From contig NZ_FWXK01000004.1 of the NCBI RefSeq assembly GCF_900176325.1, positions 79,723 to 143,722 on the forward strand: a stretch of 64,000 bases of DNA, read 5' to 3'. Below are positions 29,152 to 37,843 of this stretch, piece by piece. The DNA comes from Aerococcus suis (GTDB taxonomy: Bacteria; Bacillota; Bacilli; Lactobacillales; Aerococcaceae). The position numbers were made by a program, and so were the translations under genes. The notes below the pieces were generated by a model. The model was not told the DNA's origin and did no database searches. It was given only the letters and a program-made list of their open reading frames with translations. Every line of letters starts with the position of its first letter. Within the stretch, counting starts at the first letter, position 1.

Positions 29152-29180
29152 ATGTTAGCTTAACTAACATCAGATGTCAA
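29152..29180 (-). promoter_or_regulatory. glnR promoter with GlnR operator
   Basis: Minus strand TTGACA (29180-29175), 17 bp, TAACAT (29157-29152). TGTTA-N7-TAACA (29153-29169) matches the GlnR/TnrA consensus TGTNA-N7-TNACA exactly and overlaps the spacer and -10, as expected for autorepression. Confidence 0.92.
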
Positions 29181-29257
29181 CGCAAAGCTCATCGTCGCTA
29201 TTTTATGTATTTTGCGCTATAATAATCCCCCTAATACCTCAGAGGAGATGATGATTT

Positions 29258-30124
29258 GTGACAGCTAATCAAGACCTTAAATGGGCGCGTCGTGGAACTA
29301 TACTCAGTATGGTTGCCTATGCCATGATTGCGACAGCCAAAATAACAGCTGGACATTGGCTACATTCAAGTGCTTTAGCTGCAGATGGCTTAAATAACTT
29401 TTCTGACACCATCAGTGCCGTCCTCATGTTTATCGGCATCTATTTAGCTCACCGCCCTGCCGATTTTAATCACCAGTACGGTCATCGTAAAATGGAATCT
29501 ATCACAACCTTAATTATTAGCTTTATTATTCTTTTTATCGGTGGACAAGTGACCTTACAGGCAGTCACCCAATTTTTTACGACCACTTCAACGCAACCAA
29601 GTCCTGTTTCTGCGCTTATAGGACTTATTTCCGGAATCATTATGTTAGGCGTATATGCTTTCAATTTACGAATTGCTCATCGTATTCATAGTACGGGACT
29701 CAAAGCAACCGCTAAAGATAATCTTGCGGATGCTTTGACATCCTTCGTCACGGCCATCGCTATTATTACGAGTCAATTTAATTTATTTTGGATTGATGGA
29801 GTAATGGCGCTTATCGTAGGTATCATCATTATTAAAACAGGGATCGACGTTTTTAGAGAAGCAGCTTTTGAATTATCAGATGGTTTTTCTCCAGCTGAAA
29901 TTGAACGTTATAAACATACGATTTATCAAGTCCCTGACGTTAGAAAAGTACAAGCTATCCGCGGTCGTACTTACGGACCTCATGTCTATTTAGATATTAC
30001 GATTGCGGTCGATCCAATGATGACAGTAAAAGAAGGCCATGATATCACAGTTGCAGTTGAAAAAGTGCTCTATATGACATATTTTATTGAAGCGATTGAT
30101 GTTCATGTCGAGCCAGATAATTAA
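29258..30124 (+). CDS. Cation diffusion facilitator family transporter
   Basis: 288 residues, about six transmembrane segments, with the CDF metal site ALAADGLNNFSDT in TM2 and a C-terminal cytoplasmic dimerisation domain (VHVEPDN end). Exports Zn, Mn or Fe/Co by proton exchange; the substrate cannot be read. GTG start with AGAGGAG. Divergent from glnR. Confidence 0.92.
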   Translation: MTANQDLKWARRGTILSMVAYAMIATAKITAGHWLHSSALAADGLNNFSDTISAVLMFIGIYLAHRPADFNHQYGHRKMESITTLIISFIILFIGGQVTLQAVTQFFTTTSTQPSPVSALIGLISGIIMLGVYAFNLRIAHRIHSTGLKATAKDNLADALTSFVTAIAIITSQFNLFWIDGVMALIVGIIIIKTGIDVFREAAFELSDGFSPAEIERYKHTIYQVPDVRKVQAIRGRTYGPHVYLDITIAVDPMMTVKEGHDITVAVEKVLYMTYFIEAIDVHVEPDN

Positions 30125-30138
30125 TGATAAATGACAAA

Positions 30139-30170
30139 ACAACGTCGAGCTTGGTCTCGGCGTTGTCTCT
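30139..30170 (+). terminator. Terminator after the CDF gene
   Basis: ACAACGTCGAG/CTCGGCGTTGT, one G-U pair, then TCTCTTTAA; a modest T-tract. Confidence 0.7.
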
Positions 30171-30207
30171 TTAATAGACGAATTTTCTTATTTTGTTCAT
30201 TAAATGT

Positions 30208-30236
30208 TTGCCCCATTTTTCACAACCTGTTAAAAT
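30208..30236 (+). promoter_or_regulatory. dha operon promoter
   Basis: TTGCCC (30208-30213), 17 bp ending TGT, TAAAAT (30231-30236): an extended -10 promoter about 50 bp upstream of dhaM. Confidence 0.75.
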
Positions 30237-30239
30237 ATT

Positions 30240-30269
30240 GATGTAACCGAATACAGCCGATGTAATCGA
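30240..30269 (+). repeat. Direct repeat at the dha transcription start
   Basis: GATGTAACCGA (30240-30250) and GATGTAATCGA (30259-30269), 19 bp apart, directly after the -10. Candidate operator; no dha regulator gene is present here. Confidence 0.5.
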
Positions 30270-30287
30270 CTATAAAGGAGGATGCAT

Positions 30288-30671
30288 ATGCAAACTTTAA
30301 TTCTAGTTTCTCATAGTGCCAAAATTACAGAAGGTATCAAAGAATTAATTACAGAAATGGTTCCAGACGCAGACAATACGTTTGAGGTCATTGCTGCTGG
30401 AGGAACAGAAGACGGTGAAATTGGAACATCTCCAATGCCTATCGTTGATGGTATTCAAAATGCAAAAGGGGACCATGTTTATATCTTTACTGACATGGGG
30501 AGTGCGGTATTATCTAGTGAAACCGCCATTGATTTCTTAACTGATGAACAAAAAGAAAAAGTAACATTATTAGAATCACCAATCGTAGAAAGTGCTTATA
30601 TTGCCGCTATTCAATCAACTATTGGTGCTAGTCACGACGATTTACTAAAAGCAATCGAAGAACAAGCCTAA
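30288..30671 (+). CDS. dhaM: PTS-dependent dihydroxyacetone kinase, phosphotransferase subunit DhaM
   Basis: 127-residue EIIA(mannose)-like domain with the phosphorylated His in LILVSHSAKI. It takes phosphate from HPr and re-phosphorylates ADP bound to DhaL. Gram-positive DhaM lacks the fused HPr/EI domains of E. coli, as here. ATG 30288 is used because AAAGGAGG is seven bases upstream. Order dhaM-dhaK-dhaL. Confidence 0.95.
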   Translation: MQTLILVSHSAKITEGIKELITEMVPDADNTFEVIAAGGTEDGEIGTSPMPIVDGIQNAKGDHVYIFTDMGSAVLSSETAIDFLTDEQKEKVTLLESPIVESAYIAAIQSTIGASHDDLLKAIEEQA

Positions 30672-30683
30672 GGAGGCCTTTAA

Positions 30684-31673
30684 ATGAAAAAAATTATTAA
30701 TCAACCAAGTGATGTCGTTAATGAAATGTTACAAGGAATGGCAACTGCCCATCCTGAATTACTAGAGCGTTTCTCTGACTCACAAGTTATCCATCGTAAA
30801 GCTGACACACCTGACGTTGTCGGTATTGTTAGTGGTGGTGGATCCGGTCACGAACCTAGCCATGCAGGATTTGTCGGTGAAGGAATGCTATCTGCTGCTG
30901 TATGTGGTGAAGTCTTCACTTCTCCAACACCAGACCAAATTTTAACAGCTATCAAAGCTAGCGATAATGGTAAAGGTGTTTTCTTAGTTATCAAAAACTA
31001 TACTGGTGACGTTATGAACTTCGAAATGGCGCAAGAATTAGCCGAAGCAGAAGGTATCGAAACATCATCAATTGTCGTTAACGATGATATCGCGATTGAA
31101 GACAGTACTTTCACTGCTGGTAAACGTGGTGTTGCTGGTACGGTGTTAATGCATAAAATCATTGGTTACTATGCCAAAGAAGGTAAAAACTTAGACGAAC
31201 TAACTGAAATTGCCAACAAAGTAAATGATAACTTAAATACAATTGGTTTAGCTTTAACAGCTGCTACTGTTCCAGAAGTTGGTAAACCTGGTTTCGATAT
31301 CGAAGATGACGCTTTCGAATACGGTATTGGTATCCATGGTGAACCTGGATATAAACGTGAAAAAATTAAACCGGCTAAAGAAATGGCTAAAGAATTAGTT
31401 TCTCAATTAAAAGCTACTTATAACTGGGAAGCTGGCGACTCATTTGTAGTATTAGTTAACTCAATGGGTGGTACCCCATTAATGGAACTTTATATTTTCT
31501 GGAATGATGTTCAACAATTATTAGCTGATGAAGGCATCGACGTTAAATGGGTAAAAGTCGGTGAATTAATGACAAGTATTGAAATGCAAGGTTTATCATT
31601 AACATTATTAAAAGTTGAAGACAACGAGTGGGTTGACGCGCTTAAAGCTCCCGTTGATGTCTTAGCTTGGTAA
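30684..31673 (+). CDS. dhaK: Dihydroxyacetone kinase subunit DhaK
   Basis: 329 residues. GIVSGGGSGHEPSHAGFVG forms the substrate site and the His in YGIGIHGEPGYKRE binds dihydroxyacetone covalently as a hemiaminal. Phosphorylates Dha to DHAP, feeding glycolysis. AAGGAGG upstream; 12 bp after dhaM. Confidence 0.97.
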   Translation: MKKIINQPSDVVNEMLQGMATAHPELLERFSDSQVIHRKADTPDVVGIVSGGGSGHEPSHAGFVGEGMLSAAVCGEVFTSPTPDQILTAIKASDNGKGVFLVIKNYTGDVMNFEMAQELAEAEGIETSSIVVNDDIAIEDSTFTAGKRGVAGTVLMHKIIGYYAKEGKNLDELTEIANKVNDNLNTIGLALTAATVPEVGKPGFDIEDDAFEYGIGIHGEPGYKREKIKPAKEMAKELVSQLKATYNWEAGDSFVVLVNSMGGTPLMELYIFWNDVQQLLADEGIDVKWVKVGELMTSIEMQGLSLTLLKVEDNEWVDALKAPVDVLAW

Positions 31674-31694
31674 GAAAAGGAGAGGGATAACATT

Positions 31695-32264
31695 ATGGAA
31701 AATGTCATGACATGGTTAAACAACTGGTTAGATGAATTAGAAGAACATAAAGCTTATTTAAGTGATCTTGACCAAAAAATTGGTGATGGTGACCACGGAA
31801 ATAACATGGCTCGTGGTGGTAAAGCCGTTAAAGAAAAATTAGGTGCGGATACACCAGAAGCTGCTAGCGATATCTTTATGGTTTTTGCACAAAACTTAAT
31901 GAGCAAAATTGGTGGCGCATCAGGACCACTTTACGGTTCAGCTTTCTTAGCTATGGCAACTACTGCTAAACAAACAGATAATTTAGGCGACATCTTTGCC
32001 GCAGGTTTAGATAAAATCAAACAACGTGGTAAAGCTGAAGCTGGTGAAAAAACTATGGTTGATATGTGGGAACCAGCAATTGAAGCCATTAAAGCTGAAA
32101 ACTGGGATACTAAAGTATTAGATGATGCTCGTGAAAATGTCATCAACTTAAAAGCAACGAAAGGTCGTGCTTCTTACTACGGTGACCGTACAGTTGGTGA
32201 AATGGATCCAGGAGCAGAGTCAAGTTATTACTTATTCAAAGCGTTATTCGAAGCTCATGCTTAA
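31695..32264 (+). CDS. dhaL: Dihydroxyacetone kinase ADP-binding subunit DhaL
   Basis: 189 residues, helical barrel holding Mg-ADP as a cofactor. DQKIGDGDHGNNMARGGKAV supplies the Mg-binding Asp residues, and GGASGPLYGSAF the phosphate loop. Last gene of the operon, 21 bp after dhaK. No terminator hairpin is obvious before the next promoter. Confidence 0.97.
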   Translation: MENVMTWLNNWLDELEEHKAYLSDLDQKIGDGDHGNNMARGGKAVKEKLGADTPEAASDIFMVFAQNLMSKIGGASGPLYGSAFLAMATTAKQTDNLGDIFAAGLDKIKQRGKAEAGEKTMVDMWEPAIEAIKAENWDTKVLDDARENVINLKATKGRASYYGDRTVGEMDPGAESSYYLFKALFEAHA

Positions 32265-32311
32265 AATACTCATATAAATAGAGCTAGAGATTAGGTCGTT
32301 AACCTTATGCT

Positions 32312-32340
32312 TTGACATTCGCTCTCAATTTCTGTAATTT
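32312..32340 (+). promoter_or_regulatory. Promoter of the 38-residue membrane peptide gene
   Basis: TTGACA (32312-32317), 17 bp, TAATTT (32335-32340). Confidence 0.7.
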
Positions 32341-32376
32341 AGTACTATACAACTGACTAATCAAAGGAGCGACAAC

Positions 32377-32493
32377 ATGAAAAAAATTAGACGTCTTATC
32401 TCAGTTATTACTGCTTTACTCTCATTAATTGCAGCAGTTAAAGCATTCATGGATCTATTTAAAGAAAACGATCCTGATAATAAAGTCTTTTAA
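32377..32493 (+). CDS. Small single-helix membrane peptide
   Basis: 38 codons with AAAGGAG nine bases upstream, own promoter and terminator. The peptide has a basic start (MKKIRR), one hydrophobic helix (LISVITALLSLIAAVKAF) and a charged tail (DLFKENDPDNKVF). Unknown. Type I toxins have this size and layout, but no antisense RNA promoter is evident. Confidence 0.6.
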   Translation: MKKIRRLISVITALLSLIAAVKAFMDLFKENDPDNKVF

Positions 32494-32499
32494 AACGTT

Positions 32500-32536
32500 A
32501 AAACGTCATTGTCTACATCTTAGACAATGACGTTTT
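32500..32536. terminator. Bidirectional terminator
   Basis: Perfect 16-bp stem AAAACGTCATTGTCTA/TAGACAATGACGTTTT with a 5-nt loop. Its right arm touches the stop codon of the convergent MBL gene. Confidence 0.94.
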
Positions 32537-33534
32537 TATATATTTTGAATCGTTGCTTCCACTTTTTGAAAATGATAAACTCCATTAATTATCTCACATA
32601 ACACATGACCAGAATGCACTAAATAATCGAGATGAGCCATCGTTTCTCCAGTCGCAAAGAATTTTTGTGATTTAGGAAAATTTTCCCATTTATCAAACTT
32701 AACTCGCCATGAAATCTGGCGGGAAATATCTTCTACTGTATAAGACATTCCTTCTGACATCGCATCTAAAATTTCTTGTAAGCGCTCATGATGATGAGAT
32801 ATAATCTCATCAATTCTTCGATTGGGTCGATCAATTAATTGACGATGTGTCGCGAACATCCGCTTCAAGTTGAGTGGCTTTAAGTGTTCTAACGTTTTCA
32901 AGTAATCATTTAAAATATTAGGATATTCCTCTCCCCAGTATGTAATGTTAGGGGAAATAGGATCTAACACCGTGTCTGCTGAAAAGATGAACTGATAGTT
33001 AGGCTCATACAATCCAATATGTCCAGGCGTATGACCAATTAAATCCATTACTTCAAATTGATACTGCCCCACATTAAATGTCTCCCCAATTTTTAACGGG
33101 ATAAAATCAATCGTTTCATTCGATTTAAAGGCATAACCTGGATTCACCGACAAGTCCATTGTTTCCATCTGACCAGTATATGCTGCTTGTCGCTCACTGA
33201 TTGTTTCCCAATATTGATCAGATACCATTCGATTAATAATCTCTCCATCAACTTCTCCAGCGTAAATCCGACAACCCGCTTCTTGAAATAAATAAGCTAA
33301 GCCGGAGTGATCAGCATGTAAGTGCGTGATAACGAGATCTAAGTCCCCAACTTCTAAACCTAACTCAGCAATTCCTGCCAATAGTTGCTCTTTCGTTTCA
33401 GGCAAATTATATCCCGTATCAAAAATAACATTTCTTTCTGGCGTCTTGATAACAAAAATATTTAACTGTTTTAATGCCGTTTGTGGCATATCCACATTAA
33501 ACGTATAAATATCTTTCGCAACTTCTTTAATCAC
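32536..33534 (-). CDS. Metallo-beta-lactamase-fold hydrolase (LACTB2-like)
   Basis: 332 residues. HLHADHSG at 71-78, HTPGHIGLY, DTVLD and a distal His (ATHRQ) give a dinuclear zinc site. A C-terminal helical extension (about 240-320) resembles the winged-helix tail of LACTB2/YobT-like proteins that cleave thioesters or RNA. The substrate cannot be read. It lies 4 bp after the truncated MBL gene and may belong to the same former acyl-CoA catabolic operon. Confidence 0.85.
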   Translation of the reverse strand: MIKEVAKDIYTFNVDMPQTALKQLNIFVIKTPERNVIFDTGYNLPETKEQLLAGIAELGLEVGDLDLVITHLHADHSGLAYLFQEAGCRIYAGEVDGEIINRMVSDQYWETISERQAAYTGQMETMDLSVNPGYAFKSNETIDFIPLKIGETFNVGQYQFEVMDLIGHTPGHIGLYEPNYQFIFSADTVLDPISPNITYWGEEYPNILNDYLKTLEHLKPLNLKRMFATHRQLIDRPNRRIDEIISHHHERLQEILDAMSEGMSYTVEDISRQISWRVKFDKWENFPKSQKFFATGETMAHLDYLVHSGHVLCEIINGVYHFQKVEATIQNI

Positions 33535-33538
33535 GATG

Positions 33539-34363
33539 TTAACTCTCCCTTTCTTGAGGAAATTTATCTTGTTTATCGGTTAAAGGAATAAGCGATGGCT
33601 CGGAACGTTTTAATCCTTCAATAATCTCTTTCCCATCTTCAGAATATCGAATCATACGATAAAAAGGATCATGATAAAAAATAAATCGATAGCCATTTTC
33701 CAATCCTTCACTCAAATATTTTTGTTTCGCAGCTATTGAGTCCATTGGATAATCATCGACTGCACCTACCCATAGTGGGTTAACATGAACACATGATAAG
33801 AGAATATCCGCTAAGTGGAAAATTGTCTCCTCACCCTGTTCTAGTCGAATCATTGTATGACCATTGGAATGCCCACCAGTGTGTTCCATAGTAATACCTG
33901 GAGCAATTTCAATCTGATCCGTAAAGGTTTGGACTTGATCTTGAATAGGTTCCCAATTTCCTTTAATATAAGTATTTTTAGTCCGCATATTAGGGTGTCG
34001 TACTTCGTCCCATTCGATAGCATTGATATAAATTGTAGCGTTAGGATAACGTGACATTAATTCACCATTTTCTAGATAAGTTAAGCCATTCGCATGATCG
34101 TTGTGCATGTGCGTCATTAATACGGCATCAATATCTTCATAAGTTAAATTCAATTCCGCTAAACTTTCAGCAATATGTGCTTCTTTTGCTAACCCTAAGT
34201 TGCGTTTTTCTTTTTCATTCAACTTATTCGCATCCATACTCGCATCAATTAAATAATTTTTATTTTGATATTGAATTAAAATGGGATCGGCAACCGATGG
34301 CATTTGATTATTCTCATTATAAGGATAAAATCTTCCCCATACTGCCTGCAATATCTGATCCAT
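33539..34363 (-). pseudogene. YtnP-like MBL-fold hydrolase, N-terminus lost
   Basis: 274 codons remain. HMHNDH at 85-90, THTGGHSNGH-type and distal His motifs match the YtnP lactonase clade. Compared with Bacillus YtnP, homology starts abruptly at WGRFYPYNENNQ, about 30-35 residues into the family. The first eight codons are the 3' end of the acyl-CoA dehydrogenase gene read in another frame. The ATG has no ribosome site. It is most simply the survivor of a deletion that joined the two genes near 34340; translation through coupling is possible. Confidence 0.75.
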
Positions 34364-34817
34364 GATCAGGTTCTGTTAAAGCAAAGCAAGTTTGCCACTC
34401 GAAACTACGTAATTTAGGCGCAATCTCTTCAATTTGTTCATCACTACCACCAATTAATAAGGTGTTATATCCTAAACCGCCGTGAACCGTATAGAACGTT
34501 GCAATCGAAGCATCGAAGCGAGCTAATTCATAGTATAAGAATGCATTATACATTTCACTTGCTTTCCATTTATTTGTGACTTCACGGTCTTCAAATAATT
34601 TCGGACTATCCATAATACCCGCTTCTTTTAATTTATAAAAAGCTTCGAATGGGAATTTCGCACGTTCCCAATGATCATTAATCACTGGACGAATCTCTTC
34701 TTCAATAATTTTACGTGCATGTTGTAAAACTTCTAGCTCTCCTAAAGTTAATTTTTCAGCATAGCCAAATTTATCTTCAGGATATAATTCACGAATGATT
34801 TCTTCTTTTTTAGTCAT
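34317..34817 (-). pseudogene. Acyl-CoA dehydrogenase, C-terminal 60 percent lost
   Basis: 166 codons from ATG 34817 (GGAGG seven bases upstream) match the N-terminal helical domain and start of the beta domain of acyl-CoA dehydrogenases, nearest in feel to the glutaryl-CoA dehydrogenase group. It breaks off just after the FAD-contact motif TCFALTEPDHGSDIAGSM, followed by five unrelated residues and a stop. Full-length members have about 390 residues, with the catalytic Glu in the missing part, so it should be inactive. It overlaps the truncated MBL frame by 47 bp. Confidence 0.88.
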
Positions 34818-34861
34818 TTTACTTTCCTCCATTTATCGACTGATAGCGACTATTAATAATT

Positions 34862-34875
34862 TGTAAACGTTTCCA
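34862..34875. promoter_or_regulatory. Candidate cre site (CcpA) before the acyl-CoA dehydrogenase remnant
   Basis: TGTAAACGTTTCCA matches TGWNANCGNTNWCA at 13 of 14 positions. On the minus strand it sits just after a TATTAT -10-like box, in the position for catabolite repression. Confidence 0.55.
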
Positions 34876-35108
34876 AAACCTTATAATAGCCAAGGATAGC
34901 TAAAAAGAAAACTAACGGAAATAAATACTGACTATAATTTGAAGTTATACAAAGCTGAAATCGCTGGTATGATAGCGTTTTCTTTAGATAAGAGTTGCTA
35001 TTACTCACTCATTTTTTTATAAAGATTTGAAATATAACAAAAATCCATAAACATAAAATGGAAGATATAGGAACTATGTTATGATAATGAAAAAGGACGT
35101 GATTATAA

Positions 35109-36065
35109 GTGAAGGATAATAAAAAAGGAATAATACTATCAATTGCCATATTTTCGCTAATCATCATCATTGGGATATTACTTTTCATCCGTCACTCATC
35201 CTCAGTAGATCATGAAACGGAGTCAACACCCTCTGAGGAAGCGATTGATAAAAATTGGCAACTCGCGAATGACGTGCATACGCCTACTTTAAGCCATGCT
35301 CAATCCACTGAAGACAAACAAGAAATGGAAACTTTTTCTAAACAATATAACGATCAAATTCAGTCACCATCCGTAGCAGATATCGCCAAATCATATGCTA
35401 AAGATCATCAATCACCAGAAGATAGTTTAGATGACTTAATGGTTGATTTACCCACAATTGATACTAACGATGATCACTATATCCTCGTCAACAAACTAAA
35501 CCCATTAAAAACGGAACCTAACGTGACACTAACTTCTACAGCTAATGGCGAACAATACGCTGCTGATATCAAATCAGAAGTGGATCAATTAGTTAGCGAT
35601 GCTCAATCGGCTGGCTATTCACTTGTTTTTATTTCTGGTCATCGCACGATTGCTTATCAAAAACAGAATCGCGAAAATGGTTATCAAAGCTATTTAGCTG
35701 CTGGTTATTCTATAGAAGAAGCTGAACAACTAACCGACACTTATTATGCGCCAGCAGAAGCGAGTGAGCATAGTACAGGACTAGCTCTAGATTTATTAGA
35801 CAGTCAGTGGATGCAGCAAGGCGGCAGTTTAAATGAAGACTATGCCTCTCATCCATCGGCTCAATGGTTAGCTGACCATGCTGCTGACTATGGATTTATT
35901 CTCCGTTATCCCAAAGGTAAAGAAAAAATAACCGGATATTCTTTCGAACCCTGGCATTTTCGCTATGTCGGAAAAGATGTTGCTAAATATATCCATCGCC
36001 ACCACTTAACCTTTGAAGAATTTTTAGCTCTTGCGAATTATAAAAATAAATTGCATAACCAATAA
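35109..36065 (+). CDS. Membrane-anchored D-alanyl-D-alanine carboxypeptidase (VanY/M15B)
   Basis: 318 residues: an N-terminal transmembrane anchor (about 7-28), an acidic low-complexity linker to about 150, then an M15B domain with SGHRT, SEHSTGLALDLLD and EPWHFRYVG, which supply the zinc ligands and catalytic Glu. Trims the terminal D-Ala from peptidoglycan stems. GTG start with AAGGA 11 bases upstream. No vancomycin-resistance genes lie nearby, so a housekeeping wall role is likely. Confidence 0.92.
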   Translation: MKDNKKGIILSIAIFSLIIIIGILLFIRHSSSVDHETESTPSEEAIDKNWQLANDVHTPTLSHAQSTEDKQEMETFSKQYNDQIQSPSVADIAKSYAKDHQSPEDSLDDLMVDLPTIDTNDDHYILVNKLNPLKTEPNVTLTSTANGEQYAADIKSEVDQLVSDAQSAGYSLVFISGHRTIAYQKQNRENGYQSYLAAGYSIEEAEQLTDTYYAPAEASEHSTGLALDLLDSQWMQQGGSLNEDYASHPSAQWLADHAADYGFILRYPKGKEKITGYSFEPWHFRYVGKDVAKYIHRHHLTFEEFLALANYKNKLHNQ

Positions 36066-36067
36066 CG

Positions 36068-36111
36068 AAAAAAGCTAGCGATCCAATATATACAAGATCG
36101 CTAGCTTTTTT
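36068..36111. terminator. Bidirectional terminator between vanY-like gene and yidD
   Basis: Perfect 16-bp stem AAAAAAGCTAGCGATC (36068-36083) / GATCGCTAGCTTTTTT (36096-36111), 12-nt loop. Confidence 0.93.
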
Positions 36112-36403
36112 AATGATGGTGTTGCTGCCAAATAAACACTTGTTCTTCTTCAGGTGTCATGTGATTCGGCGTTTTTCTTAAACTAAATGAATCAGGAACA
36201 GGATCATATCCACCTGTTGCCCAAGGATGACAACGACAAATGCGTGCACTTCCCATGAGTGTCCCTTTCAAGCTCCCATGTTTTTGAATCGCTTGTATCA
36301 TGTAATTAGAACACGTTGGATAATACCGACAGTTCGGCCCAGTTAAAGGAGAAATTCGCCGTTGATAAAATCGGACTGCAGCTAATAAGCATCGTTTAAT
36401 CAT
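36110..36403 (-). CDS. yidD: Membrane protein insertion efficiency factor YidD
   Basis: 97 residues with the YidD core [22 protein letters not shown] and [17 protein letters not shown], whose cysteines are conserved. A short amphipathic membrane-associated protein that assists YidC. Its ATG overlaps the end of the DJ-1 gene by 8 nt. Confidence 0.94.
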   Translation of the reverse strand: MIKRCLLAAVRFYQRRISPLTGPNCRYYPTCSNYMIQAIQKHGSLKGTLMGSARICRCHPWATGGYDPVPDSFSLRKTPNHMTPEEEQVFIWQQHHH

Positions 36404-36980
36404 TGTCCTTAACCGTTGATTCCACTAACGGAATTAATAACCCATCCGCAATTTCTTGACGTTTATCTTCACCCGCAATCAAACCAATTAATTCTAAAGC
36501 AAAGTATACTGCTGTTGCTGGTCCACGTGACGTAATAACATGATGTTTTTTATCATGAACGACTAAATCTTCTTTGAAAGTACCAAAATGAATGTCATCT
36601 GTTTCTAACCCTGGAAAACATGTTCCAGTAATTTTTTCGGCAATTCCAGCAGCTTCTAAAGCTAATGGAGAAGCACAAATTGAAGCAATATATCCGCCTG
36701 ATTCATATTGGCTTTGTAACAAACGAATCACTGTATCAGAACCTGCTAACATTTTGGCACCAGACATACCTCCTGGAGTCACAATCACATCGTAATCATC
36801 ACTACTAATATCTTCTAATAAAATATCAGCTTTAATTGGGATATTGTGATCCCCCATTGTCATATAATCACCAGTAATTGAAATCATATCAATTGAAATA
36901 TCCGCACGACGTAAATAATCCACCACGGTTAATGCTTCAATTTCTTCATACCCATTTCCTAATAAAATACCTACTTGCAT
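36396..36980 (-). CDS. DJ-1/PfpI family protein
   Basis: 194 residues starting [19 protein letters not shown] (AAGGAGG upstream). The nucleophile-elbow Cys is in [19 protein letters not shown] and the conserved Glu in YEEIEA. YajL/DJ-1-type proteins act as chaperones or on glyoxal adducts. Followed by yidD. Confidence 0.9.
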   Translation of the reverse strand: MQVGILLGNGYEEIEALTVVDYLRRADISIDMISITGDYMTMGDHNIPIKADILLEDISSDDYDVIVTPGGMSGAKMLAGSDTVIRLLQSQYESGGYIASICASPLALEAAGIAEKITGTCFPGLETDDIHFGTFKEDLVVHDKKHHVITSRGPATAVYFALELIGLIAGEDKRQEIADGLLIPLVESTVKDND

Positions 36981-36994
36981 TATTGAGACCTCCT

Positions 36995-37032
36995 TCAAAT
37001 AAAAAAGAGACAAGGAATTAACCTCGTCTCTC
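36995..37032 (-). terminator. Terminator after asp23
   Basis: Minus strand AGAGACGAGG/CCTTGTCTCT then TTTTTTATTT. Confidence 0.9.
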
Positions 37033-37054
37033 TTACTTACGTTTCAACAATTAA

Positions 37055-37513
37055 TTATTGAACGCGAGAACCGTCGCTGTATTCACCGTTTTGGTGTGCT
37101 TTACGGCGTTCTTCAGCTTCTTTACGTTCTTTTTCGTTTTGGTTTTTAGTGTATTCAGCACGAGTCATGATGTCGTTAACATTCATGTTTACTTCAACAA
37201 CTTTTAAACCAGTCATTTTGTTAACGTTATTTTTAATTTCATCAACAGCTTTGTCAAATGCTTTTGGTAAGTCTTTACCATATTCAGCAATAACTTCTAA
37301 GTCTAAAGCAACTTCTTTTTTACCTACTTCAGCACTAACACCTTTAGTGTCATCGCTGCTGCTTGAGAAGAAGTCTTTAATTCCTGAAGTGATGTCACCT
37401 TTTAATTCTAAGATACCATCGATACGTTCGATTGAGTTATTAGCGATTTTTTCTAATACGCGTCCTTCGAAAGTTAATGTATTTTTGTGGTTTACGTTTT
37501 CGTTTTGTGCCAT
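37055..37513 (-). CDS. Asp23/Gls24 family envelope stress protein
   Basis: 152 residues with the Asp23 fold: NTLTFEGRVLEKIANNSIERIDG ... VSAEVGKKEVALDLEVIAEYG ... VVEVNMNVNDI, and a charged C-terminal tail. Asp23 polymerises beneath the membrane and is anchored by AmaP, encoded two genes upstream. Spacer 37514-37618 holds a possible own promoter (TTGCAT-16-TATGAT). Confidence 0.92.
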   Translation of the reverse strand: MAQNENVNHKNTLTFEGRVLEKIANNSIERIDGILELKGDITSGIKDFFSSSSDDTKGVSAEVGKKEVALDLEVIAEYGKDLPKAFDKAVDEIKNNVNKMTGLKVVEVNMNVNDIMTRAEYTKNQNEKERKEAEERRKAHQNGEYSDGSRVQ

Positions 37514-37618
37514 AGTTTGATTTCCTCCTTAAGATTCACTTATCATTTACTATATATCCATCATAACGTACTGACAGAAGAATGCAAGCAATAAGGTTTG
37601 CCCCTTGCTTACCTTTGC

Positions 37619-37828
37619 CTATTTAAAGAAATATTTTAGCCAAGCGTTAACATCTAAACGTCCATCAAAGTAAGCGCCGATTAAATATCCGACACCTACG
37701 ATAACCATAACTAATAATGTTTCACCAAAACCAATTGTGACCCATAGTAAGGCAAATAGGAAGGCAATCACAAGTCCTAAAACACGGCCACGGTATTTTT
37801 TCCAGTCAATTTTTGGTTGTTTATCCAT
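37619..37828 (-). CDS. DUF2273 small membrane protein of the amaP-asp23 locus
   Basis: 69 residues from ATG 37828 (GGAG eight bases upstream). Two hydrophobic helices and the DUF2273 ending GAYFDGRLDVNAWLKYFF. Always found between amaP and asp23 genes; probably a membrane partner. Confidence 0.9.
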   Translation of the reverse strand: MDKQPKIDWKKYRGRVLGLVIAFLFALLWVTIGFGETLLVMVIVGVGYLIGAYFDGRLDVNAWLKYFFK

Positions 37829-37843
37829 ATTCATTCTCCTTTA

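Noticed and set aside
34317..34363. Programmed frameshift linking acyl-CoA dehydrogenase and MBL gene into one protein
   Set aside because: Both partners lose conserved sequence at the junction, which a frameshift would not explain; there is no slippery heptamer.
35109..36065. Vancomycin-resistance VanY
   Set aside because: No vanRSHAX-type neighbours; the protein fits a general membrane-anchored carboxypeptidase.
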